Assembly: GCF_019857225.1 (NCBI RefSeq)
Contig: NZ_JAFJSY010000069.1
Location: 1 to 64,000 of the forward strand
DNA from: Streptomyces plumbidurans
GTDB lineage: Bacteria > Actinomycetota > Actinomycetes > Streptomycetales > Streptomycetaceae
Length of the DNA: 64,000 nucleotides
Reading direction: 5' to 3'
Made by a program: the position numbers and the translations under genes. Under the pieces are notes generated by a model, which worked only from the letters and a program-made list of their open reading frames with translations, made no database searches and was not told where the DNA came from. This document shows, piece after piece, positions 51,350 through 59,700 of this stretch (position 1 is the stretch's first letter; each line of letters opens with the position of its first letter).

Positions 51350-52357
51350 ATGACAGTCGCCATCGACCGCGCGACCGGAAAGGTCCGGGGTGGCCGCGGG
51401 CCACGCCACGGCCTGGGGCAACGCCTCAGGCACGGCTACCAGAAGCACTGGTACGCCTACGTGATGATCGCCCCGGTGATCGTCGTACTCGGCGTCCTCG
51501 TGCTGTACCCCTTGGTGTACGGCCTGTATCTGACGTTGACCGACGCCAACAGCCTGAACACCGCGCGCACGATCGGCGTCAACCACATCGACGCCACCTA
51601 CAAGTTCATCGGGCTCGACAACTACAAGGACATTTTGTTCGGCCCGCTGTCGTACGACCGCTTCTGGTCGCACTTCATCTGGACCGTCGCCTGGACGGCC
51701 CTGTGCGTCGCCCTCCACTACACGATCGGGCTGGGGCTGGCGCTGCTGCTCAACCAGAAGCTGCGCGGCCGGACCCTCTATCGGCTGCTGCTCATCGTGC
51801 CCTGGGCCGTGCCCACCTTCGTCACCGTCTTCGGCTGGCGGATCATGCTCTCCGACGGCGGGATCATCAACACCTTCCTCCACATGCTGCATCTGCCGCA
51901 GCCGTCCTGGCTGGAGGACACCTTCTGGCAGCGGTTCGCGGCCATCATGGTCAACACCTGGTGCGGTGTGCCGTTCATGATGGTCTCGCTGCTCGGCGGA
52001 CTGCAGTCGATCGACGCCTCGCTGTACGAGGCCGCCGAGATGGACGGTGCGAGCGCCTGGCAGCGCTTCCGGTACGTCACCCTGCCGGGACTGAGGTCCG
52101 TCAGCTCCACCGTCGTCCTTCTCGGCATCATCTGGACCTTCAACCAGTTCGCCGTCATCTTCCTGCTGTTCGGCGCGAACTCGGCCCCGGACGCCCAGAT
52201 CCTCGTCACCTGGGCCTACTACCTCGGCTTCGGACAGCAGCCGCGCGACTTCGCGCAGTCGGCCTCCTACGGCATCCTGCTGCTGGCCATCCTGATCGTC
52301 TTCACCTCGTTCTACCGCCGCTGGCTGAACCGCAATGAGCAGCAGCTCGCGATCTGA
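51350..52357 (+). CDS. malF: Maltodextrin ABC permease MalF
   Basis: A 335-aa membrane protein with about six helices and the EAA loop EAAEMDGASAWQRFRYVTLP near residues 226-245, which docks the ATPase. It belongs to the MalF side of CUT1 sugar importers, although without the long periplasmic loop of the enteric MalF. ATG 51350 lies 8 bp behind AGAAGG; GTG 51341 would overlap that site. No ATPase gene follows, so the importer must share one. Confidence 0.92.
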   Translation: MTVAIDRATGKVRGGRGPRHGLGQRLRHGYQKHWYAYVMIAPVIVVLGVLVLYPLVYGLYLTLTDANSLNTARTIGVNHIDATYKFIGLDNYKDILFGPLSYDRFWSHFIWTVAWTALCVALHYTIGLGLALLLNQKLRGRTLYRLLLIVPWAVPTFVTVFGWRIMLSDGGIINTFLHMLHLPQPSWLEDTFWQRFAAIMVNTWCGVPFMMVSLLGGLQSIDASLYEAAEMDGASAWQRFRYVTLPGLRSVSSTVVLLGIIWTFNQFAVIFLLFGANSAPDAQILVTWAYYLGFGQQPRDFAQSASYGILLLAILIVFTSFYRRWLNRNEQQLAI

Positions 52358-52370
52358 GGCAGGAGTTCCC

Positions 52371-53279
52371 ATGAGTACGACCACTGTCGCGACCTCAGCC
52401 GCGGTGACCGACGACGGCCCGGCGCAGAGCCCCCGCAGAATGCGGCGCCGCGGCGAGCGCAGCCTCGCGGCGTCCCTCACCTCCCACGGCATCCTGATCG
52501 CCGGAAGCGTGATCGCGCTCTTCCCGATCATCTGGCTCGTCTTCCTGTCCCTCGGCCCGGACAAGGACGACTACCTCCACCCGGGCGGCATCTGGAAGAA
52601 GATGACGTTCGACAACTACTCGTTCGTCCTGCAGCACACCAGCTTCTTCGACTGGCTGAAGAGCTCCCTGATCGTCTCGCTCGGCACCACGGTGCTCGGC
52701 GTCCTGGTCGCCGCCACCACCGGCTACGCGGTCTCCCGCATGCGCTTCCCGGGCTACCGCAAGTTCATGTGGGTGCTCCTGGTCACCCAGATGTTCCCGG
52801 TGGCCGTGCTCATGGTGCCGATGTACCAGATCCTCTCCGACCTCGGACTCATCGACAGCTACCTCGGTCTGATCCTCGTCTACTGCTCGACGGCGGTGCC
52901 CTACTGCGCCTGGCTGCTCAAGGGGTACTTCGACACCATTCCGTTCGAGATCGACGAGGCCGGGCGGGTCGACGGGCTGAGCCCCTTCGGGACGTTCGCG
53001 CGGCTGATCCTGCCGCTCGCCAAGCCCGGTCTGGCGGTCGCCGCGTTCTACAGCTTCATCACCGCGTTCGGCGAGGTCGCCTTCGCCACCACCTTCATGC
53101 TGGACGACCAGAAGTACACGCTCGCCGTCGGCCTGCAGACCTTCGTCAGCGAACACGACGCCCAGCGCAACCTGATGGCGGCCACGGCCGTACTGATCGC
53201 GATACCAGTCTCCGCGTTCTTCTACCTGGTGCAGAAGAACCTGGTGACGGGCCTGACCGCAGGCGGCACAAAGGGCTAG
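52371..53279 (+). CDS. malG: Maltodextrin ABC permease MalG
   Basis: A 302-aa permease with six helices and the EAA-type loop EIDEAGRVDGLSPFGTFARL near residues 202-221. AGGAG lies 5 bp before ATG 52371, and the gene starts 13 bp after malF, so it is in the same operon. It forms the channel with MalF. The stop is followed by a short inverted repeat and a GC-rich intergenic element before aglA. Confidence 0.92.
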   Translation: MSTTTVATSAAVTDDGPAQSPRRMRRRGERSLAASLTSHGILIAGSVIALFPIIWLVFLSLGPDKDDYLHPGGIWKKMTFDNYSFVLQHTSFFDWLKSSLIVSLGTTVLGVLVAATTGYAVSRMRFPGYRKFMWVLLVTQMFPVAVLMVPMYQILSDLGLIDSYLGLILVYCSTAVPYCAWLLKGYFDTIPFEIDEAGRVDGLSPFGTFARLILPLAKPGLAVAAFYSFITAFGEVAFATTFMLDDQKYTLAVGLQTFVSEHDAQRNLMAATAVLIAIPVSAFFYLVQKNLVTGLTAGGTKG

Positions 53280-53295
53280 ACGCCGGTCCTGCAGC

Positions 53296-53400
53296 GCGCC
53301 CCAAAGGGGCGCGGGGCTGTGTCGATATGCGGCTCCGCCGCGTGCGCGCGACCAGCCACAACGGCGCCGCACCAAACCCGAGGCGGTCGCGATGTCCATC
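53296..53400 (+). repeat. Dispersed-type intergenic element between malG and aglA
   Basis: GCGCCCC-AAA-GGGGCGC (53296-53312) forms a tight hairpin, then a stretch containing GGCTCCGCCGCG and CGACCAGCCACAACGGCGC. I recall closely related strings as a very common short intergenic repeat in Streptomyces genomes, though no second copy lies in this window. It sits between two co-directional genes and may weaken read-through from malEFG into aglA. Confidence 0.5.
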
Positions 53401-53471
53401 CGACCCCGCAGTCATCGCGACCGCCTCGCTCCAACACCTGACCCCATGACCCTGTTACGCACAAGGACGCC

Positions 53472-55151
53472 ATGAGCCAGCAACACTCCGCCATTGCCCC
53501 GGCAGGGCACCCCGCCGAAGCCGAGCGCGGCGACTGGTGGCGGGACGCAGTGATCTACCAGGTCTATCCGCGCAGCTTCGCCGACAGCGACGGCGACGGC
53601 ATGGGGGATCTGGAAGGGGTGCGCTCCCGCCTGCCGTACCTGCGGGACCTGGGCGTGGACGCCGTATGGCTCAGCCCCTTCTACGCCTCCCCGCAGGCCG
53701 ACGCCGGCTACGACGTCGCCGACTACCGGGCGGTCGACCCCATGTTCGGCAACCTCCTGGACGCCGACGCGCTGATCCGCGACGCCCGCGAGCTGGGCCT
53801 GCGCATCATCGTCGACCTGGTGCCCAACCACTCCTCCGACCAGCACGAGTGGTTCAAGCGCGCGCTGCGGGAGGGCCCGGGCTCACCGTCGCGCGAGCGC
53901 TACCACTTCCGGCCCGGCCAGGGCGTACGCGGCGAACTCCCGCCCAACGACTGGGAGTCCATCTTCGGCGGCCCGGCCTGGACGCGGGTGACCGAGCCGG
54001 ACGGCACCCCCGGCGAGTGGTACCTGCACCTCTTCGCCCCCGAGCAGCCCGACTTCAACTGGGAACACCCTGCGGTCGGCGACGAGTTCCGCTCCATCCT
54101 GCGCTTCTGGCTGGACATGGGCGTCGACGGCTTCCGCATCGACGTCGCGCACGGCCTGGTGAAGGCGGCGGGCCTGCCCGACCTCGGCTCCCACGAGCAG
54201 CTGAAGCTGCTGGGCAACGATGTCATGCCGTTCTTCGACCAGGACGGCGTGCACGAGATCTACCGCCAGTGGAGGCTGGTCCTCGACGAGTACGCCGGCG
54301 AGCGCATCTTCGTGGCCGAGGCGTGGACCCCGACCGTCGAGCGCACCGCCAACTACGTCCGCCCCGACGAACTGCATCAGGCCTTCAACTTCCAGTACCT
54401 GTCGACGGCTTGGGACGCGCACGAACTGCGCGAGGTCATCGACCGCACCCTGGAGTCGATGCGCCCGGTCGGCGCCCCCGCGACCTGGGTGCTCTCCAAC
54501 CACGACGTCACCCGGCACGCCACCCGCTTCGCCAACCCGCCCGGCCTCGGCACCCAGATCCGGCTGGCCGGCGACCGCGAGCTGGGGCTCAGGCGCGCCC
54601 GCGCCGCGAGCCTGCTCATGCTGGCCCTGCCCGGCTCGGCCTACGTCTACCAGGGCGAGGAGCTCGGCCTGCCGGACGTCGTCGACCTTCCCGACGAGGT
54701 GCGCCAGGATCCGGCGTACTTCCGCGGCGCCGGACAGGACGGCTTCCGCGACGGCTGCCGGGTGCCCATCCCGTGGACGCGCGAGGGATCGTCGTACGGC
54801 TTCGGCAGCGGCGGCAGCTGGCTGCCGCAGCCGGCGGGCTGGGGCGAGTTGAGCGTGGAGGCGCAGCAGGGCGTACCGGGCTCGACGCTGGAGCTGTACC
54901 GCAGCGCCCTCGCGGTCCGCCGCGAGCAGCCCGACCTGGGCGCGGGCGACGCGGTCGAGTGGCTGCGCGCCCCCGAGGGCGTACTCGCCTTCCGGCGCGG
55001 GGAGTTCGTGTGCGTCGCCAACACCGGCGGTGAGTCGGTGACGACACCGTCGTACGGCCGCGTCCTGCTCACCAGCGGCGACGTGACCGAGGCGGACGGC
55101 GGGACGAAGGTGCCGGCGGACACGACGGTCTGGTTCACCACGCGTCGCTGA
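53472..55151 (+). CDS. aglA: Cytoplasmic alpha-glucosidase AglA (GH13)
   Basis: A 559-aa GH13 enzyme without signal peptide that splits imported maltodextrins to glucose. Conserved regions: DAVIYQVYPRSFADSDGDG, region I DLVPNHSSDQH, region II GFRIDVAHG (nucleophile Asp near 222), region III VAEAWT (acid/base Glu near 284) and region IV SNHDVTRH. AAGGACG precedes the ATG. It follows malEFG in the same direction. Length and motifs are typical of the oligo-1,6/alpha-glucosidase subgroup. Confidence 0.92.
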   Translation: MSQQHSAIAPAGHPAEAERGDWWRDAVIYQVYPRSFADSDGDGMGDLEGVRSRLPYLRDLGVDAVWLSPFYASPQADAGYDVADYRAVDPMFGNLLDADALIRDARELGLRIIVDLVPNHSSDQHEWFKRALREGPGSPSRERYHFRPGQGVRGELPPNDWESIFGGPAWTRVTEPDGTPGEWYLHLFAPEQPDFNWEHPAVGDEFRSILRFWLDMGVDGFRIDVAHGLVKAAGLPDLGSHEQLKLLGNDVMPFFDQDGVHEIYRQWRLVLDEYAGERIFVAEAWTPTVERTANYVRPDELHQAFNFQYLSTAWDAHELREVIDRTLESMRPVGAPATWVLSNHDVTRHATRFANPPGLGTQIRLAGDRELGLRRARAASLLMLALPGSAYVYQGEELGLPDVVDLPDEVRQDPAYFRGAGQDGFRDGCRVPIPWTREGSSYGFGSGGSWLPQPAGWGELSVEAQQGVPGSTLELYRSALAVRREQPDLGAGDAVEWLRAPEGVLAFRRGEFVCVANTGGESVTTPSYGRVLLTSGDVTEADGGTKVPADTTVWFTTRR

Positions 55152-55174
55152 AATTTCTTGCATCAACTTCACAC

Positions 55175-55205
55175 GGCCCGCTGCCTTTTCAGGCGGCGGG
55201 CCTTT
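55175..55205 (+). terminator. Terminator after aglA
   Basis: GGCCCGCTGCC (55175-55185) pairs with GGCGGCGGGCC (55192-55202) with one mismatch around a six-base loop, followed by TTT. It begins 24 bp after the aglA stop and ends before the amylase promoter. Confidence 0.7.
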
Positions 55206-55220
55206 AACATCTCCGTCACC

Positions 55221-55247
55221 GCAAGTTGGTTGAAAACTTGCAGCAAG
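55221..55247 (+). promoter_or_regulatory. MalR-type operator before the amylase gene
   Basis: GCAAG (55221-55225) and CTTGC (55237-55241) form a spaced dyad, and CTTGC-A-GCAAG (55237-55247) is a perfect tight palindrome. Another CTTGCA lies at 55157. The start codon follows about 28 bp later. This matches the CTTGCA pattern before malE. Confidence 0.72.
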
Positions 55248-55274
55248 AGCCTTCAACGGTGAAGGAGCCCCCAC

Positions 55275-56657
55275 ATGGCGCGCAGAACGCTCTCCGCACT
55301 CTCCGCGACGGTCGCCCTCACGGCCGCCGCCCTTGTCATGACCCCGACGGCCGCACAGGCTTCCCCGCCCGGCACCAAGGACGTCACCGCCGTCCTCTTC
55401 GAGTGGAACTTCGCCTCGGTCGCCAAGGAGTGCACGAACACCCTCGGCCCCGCCGGCTATGGATACGTCCAGGTCTCCCCGCCCGCCGAGCACATACAGG
55501 GCTCGCAGTGGTGGACCTCGTACCAACCCGTGAGCTACAAGATCGCGGGCCGCCTCGGCGACCGCGCGGCCTTCCAGAACATGGTCAGCACCTGCCACGC
55601 GGCCGGTGTGAAGGTCGTCGTCGACACCGTCATCAACCACATGTCCGCGGGCAGCGGCACCGGCACCGGCGGATCGTCGTACACGAAGTACGACTACCCC
55701 GGGCTGTACTCGGTCTACGACTTCGACGACTGCACCGCCCAGGTCAGCAACTACCAGGACCGCTGGAACGTCCAGCACTGCGAACTGGTGGGCCTCGCCG
55801 ACCTGGACACGGGCGAGGAGTACGTCCGCAAGACCATCGCCGGGTACATGAACGACCTGCTCTCCCTCGGCGTCGACGGCTTCCGCATCGACGCGGCCAA
55901 GCACATCGACGCCGCCGACCTGGCGAACATCAAGTCCCGGCTGACCAACCCGAACGCGTACTGGAAGCAGGAGGTCATCTACGGCGCGGGCGAGGCCGTC
56001 CAGCCCACCGAGTACACGGGCAACGGCGACGTCCAGGAGTTCCGCTACGCCTACGACCTCAAGCGCGTCTTCAACGACGAGAACCTCGCCTACCTGAAGA
56101 ACTTCGGCGAGGGCTGGGGCTACATGAGCAACTCGGTGGCAGGCGTCTTCGTCGACAACCACGACACCGAGCGCAACGGCTCCACGCTGAACTACAAGGA
56201 CGGCGCCAACTACACGCTGGCCAACGTCTTCATGCTCGCCTACCCCTACGGCGCCCCGGACATCAACTCCGGCTACGAATGGTCCGACGCGGACGCGGGA
56301 CCGCCCAACGGCGGCCAGGTGAACGCCTGCTGGCAGGACGGCTGGAAGTGCCAGCACGCCTGGCCGGAGATCAAGTCCATGGTCGCCTTCCGCAACGCCA
56401 CCCGCGGCCAGTCCGTCACCAACTGGTGGGACGACGGCGCCGACGCCATCGCCTTCGGCCGCGGCAGCAAGGGCTTCGTGGCCATCAACCACGAGTCGGG
56501 CTCGCTGACCCGGACCTACCAGACGTCCCTGCCCGCGGGCGCCTACTGCGACGTCCAGAAGAACACGCAGGTCACCGTGGACTCCAGTGGTCAGCTCAAC
56601 GCAACTCTGGCCGCCAACACGGCACTCGCGATCTACGCGGGAAAGTCGAGCTGCTGA
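55275..56657 (+). CDS. Secreted alpha-amylase (GH13)
   Basis: A 460-aa exported enzyme with a signal peptide (SATVALTAAALVMTPTAAQA) that degrades starch outside the cell. GH13 regions: DTVINHMSAG, GFRIDAAKH (nucleophile Asp near 204), a Glu in YGAGEAV near 238, and FVDNHDTER near 292. It resembles the typical Streptomyces amylases but ends without the C-terminal starch-binding domain (CBM20), and so is the short form. The operator and AAGGAG lie just upstream. Cysteines occur in pairs, as expected outside the cell. Confidence 0.92.
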   Translation: MARRTLSALSATVALTAAALVMTPTAAQASPPGTKDVTAVLFEWNFASVAKECTNTLGPAGYGYVQVSPPAEHIQGSQWWTSYQPVSYKIAGRLGDRAAFQNMVSTCHAAGVKVVVDTVINHMSAGSGTGTGGSSYTKYDYPGLYSVYDFDDCTAQVSNYQDRWNVQHCELVGLADLDTGEEYVRKTIAGYMNDLLSLGVDGFRIDAAKHIDAADLANIKSRLTNPNAYWKQEVIYGAGEAVQPTEYTGNGDVQEFRYAYDLKRVFNDENLAYLKNFGEGWGYMSNSVAGVFVDNHDTERNGSTLNYKDGANYTLANVFMLAYPYGAPDINSGYEWSDADAGPPNGGQVNACWQDGWKCQHAWPEIKSMVAFRNATRGQSVTNWWDDGADAIAFGRGSKGFVAINHESGSLTRTYQTSLPAGAYCDVQKNTQVTVDSSGQLNATLAANTALAIYAGKSSC

Positions 56658-56664
56658 AACTCTT

Positions 56665-56705
56665 TGCTATGGGTTTCAAAACTCTTGCTGTAAACCTTTC
56701 GTCAG
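56665..56705 (+). promoter_or_regulatory. CTTGC-containing region before the pullulanase gene
   Basis: TTTGCTATGGGTTTCAAA and CTCTTGCTGTAAA lie in an AT-rich stretch immediately after the amylase stop. CTTGC is the half-site seen before malE and the amylase, here without a clean second copy. MalR control is plausible but weaker than at the other sites. Confidence 0.45.
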
Positions 56706-56763
56706 CGGTACGGTCGCGCGGGGTCGGACCCACCAGAGCCGTCATCGCAAGGAGTACCCGCCT

Positions 56764-59700
56764 GTGATACCGAGAGCGAGACGGGTCGCGGCCGTCACCG
56801 TCGTGGCCCTCGCCGCCGCCCTGATCCAGCCACTGGCCGCGCAGGCGGCCGCTCCGCCCGCGCCGCCCTCCGACGCGAAGCTCGCCGCCGCGCCCGCCCG
56901 GCACGACGACACCCGCGAGCAGTTCTACTTCGTGATGCCGGACCGTTTCGCCAACGGCGACACCGGCAACGACGAGGGCGGCCTGACGGGCTCACGCATG
57001 AGCACCGGCTACGACCCCACGGACAAGGGCTTCTACCAGGGCGGCGACCTCAAGGGCCTCACCCAGAAGCTCGACTACATCAAGGGCCTGGGCACCACCG
57101 CCATCTGGATGGCCCCCATCTTCAAGAACCGGCCGGTGCAGGGGACGGGCGCCAACGCCTCGGCCGGCTACCACGGTTACTGGATCACCGACTTCACCCA
57201 GGTCGACCCGCACTTCGGCACCAACAAGGACCTGGCGACCCTCATCTCCAAGGCGCACGCCAAGGGCATGAAGGTCTTCTTCGACGTCATCACCAACCAC
57301 ACCGCCGACGTCGTCGACTACCAGGAGAAGTCCTACGACTACCTCTCCAAGGGCGCCTTCCCGTATCTGACCAAGGACGGCAGGCCGTTCGACGACGCCG
57401 ACTACGCGGACGGCACCAAGCAGTTCCCGTCCGTCGGCACGGGCTCCTTCCCGCGCACCCCGACGGTCACCGCCGCGGACAAGAAGGCCAAGGTCCCGGC
57501 CTGGCTCAACGACCCGACGATGTACCACAACCGCGGTGACTCCACCTTCGCCGGCGAGAGCGGCACCTACGGCGACTTCGGCGGCCTCGACGACCTGTGG
57601 ACCGAGCGTCCCGAGGTCGTCAGCGGCATGGAGAAGATCTACGAGCGCTGGGTGCGCGACTTCGGCATCGACGGCTTCCGGATCGACACCGTCAAGAACG
57701 TCGACATGGACTTCTGGACCCAGTGGGCGACGGCGCTCGACAAGTACGCCGCCGCGCACGGCCGCAGGAACTTCTTCATGTTCGGCGAGGTCTACTCCGC
57801 CGACACCTCCGTCACCTCGCCGTACGTCACTCAGGGCCGCCTCGACGCCACCCTCGACTTCCCCTTCCAGGACGCCGCCCGCTCCTACGCCTCCCAGGGC
57901 GGCAGCGCGCAGAAGCTCGCGTCCCTCTTCGGCGACGACTACAAGTACACGACCGACAAGGCCAACGCGTACGAGCAGGTCACCTTCCTCGGCAACCACG
58001 ACATGGGCCGCATCGGGTACTTCCTGGACCAGGACAACCCGAAGGCCACCGACGCCGAGCTGCTGAAGAAGGACGAGCTCGCCAACGAGCTGATGTTCCT
58101 CAGCCGTGGCAACCCCGTCGTCTACTACGGCGACGAACAGGGCTTCACCGGCTCCGGCGGCGACAAGGACGCCCGCCAGACGATGTTCGCCTCGAAGGTC
58201 GCCGACTATCTCGACGACGACGAGATCGGCACCGACCGCACGCACGCGAGCGACGCGTACGACCCGAAGGCCCCGCTCTACCGGCAGATCAGCGCGCTCG
58301 GCACGCTGCGCAGGGCCAACCCGGCCCTGACGGACGGCGTGCAGACCGAGCGCTACGCGGCCGACGGACCGGGCATCTACGCCTTCAGCCGCACGGACGC
58401 CAGGACCGGCCAGGAGTACGTGGTCGCCCTCAACAACGCCGGCGAGACGAGAACGGCGACCTTCGCGACCGGATCCGCGGGCATGCAGTTCCGTGGCATC
58501 TACGGGACTTCGGACGACGTCACCTCCGGCGCGGACAAGAAGGTCACCGTCTCCGTCCCGGCGCAGTCCGCCGTCGTCCTCAAGGCGGCGGGGCGGCTCG
58601 CGAAGCCGGCGACGAAGCCGACCATCACCCTCAAGGCCCCCGACGCGGGCTCGACCGGCACGGTCGAGCTCTCCGCGGGCGTCGACGGCGGCGGCCTCAA
58701 CCGCGTCGTCTTCGCCGCCCAGGTCGGCAACGGCAAGTGGCGGACCCTCGGCTCCGCCGACCACGCCCCCTACAAGGTCACGCAGACCATCGGCCAGGAC
58801 GTACCGCCCGGAACTGCCCTGCGCTACAAGGCAGTTGTCGTCGACACGGCCGGACGCACGGCAAGCGCCACGGCCGCCTCGACCACCGGTACCCCGCCCG
58901 CCGAGGAGCCCCCCACCGCCTCCACTCGCGACTACGCGGTCGTCCACTACAAGCGCAGTGACGGCGACTACGGCGGCTGGCAGCTCACGTCGGGTGACAC
59001 GAAGGCGGAATTCAGCGGGCGGGACGCCTACGGTGCGTTCGCCTGGGTGAAGGTCCCGGCCGGGGCGGGCGAGATCACGTACGGCATCGAGAAGGACGGC
59101 GCCGCCGACGGCCCGCAGCGCTCGATCGATCTTGGCAGGACCGGCGAGGTCTGGGTCGAACAGGGCAAGGACGGCTCGACGGAGACGAAGCCCGACGGGG
59201 CGTATCCGCCGCAGGACACGACCAAGGCGGTCATCCACTACCACCGCGCCGACGGCAACTACGACGGCTGGGGTCTGCACGTGTGGACCGGCGCCGCGAA
59301 CCCCACGGACTGGACGAGCCCGCTGAAGCCGGTGAAAATCGACTCATACGGCGCGGTCTTCGATGTACCGCTCACCGACGGTGCCACCAGCCTCAGTTAC
59401 ATCATCCACAAGGGCGACGAGAAGGACCTCTCCGCCGACCAGTCCCTGGACCTCAAGGCGAGCGGTCACGAGGTGTGGCTGCTGAACGGACAGGAGAAGT
59501 ACCTGCTGCCCCAGCCCGCGGGATCGGCCGCCGCGCTCGACCTGACCACCTCCAAGGCGGTCTGGATCGACCGGGACACCGTGGCCTGGAACGGCTCCGA
59601 CGGCGCCGCCTCCACCCAGCTGCTGTACTCCCACGACGGCTCGATCGCCGTGAAGGACGGGGCGCTGACCAGCGACGACGAGCGCTGGCTGCGGCTGGAG

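Noticed and set aside
53537..55033. Alternative 498-codon frame over aglA
   Set aside because: It is a shadow of the alpha-glucosidase gene, rich in Arg/Pro/Gly, without GH13 motifs.
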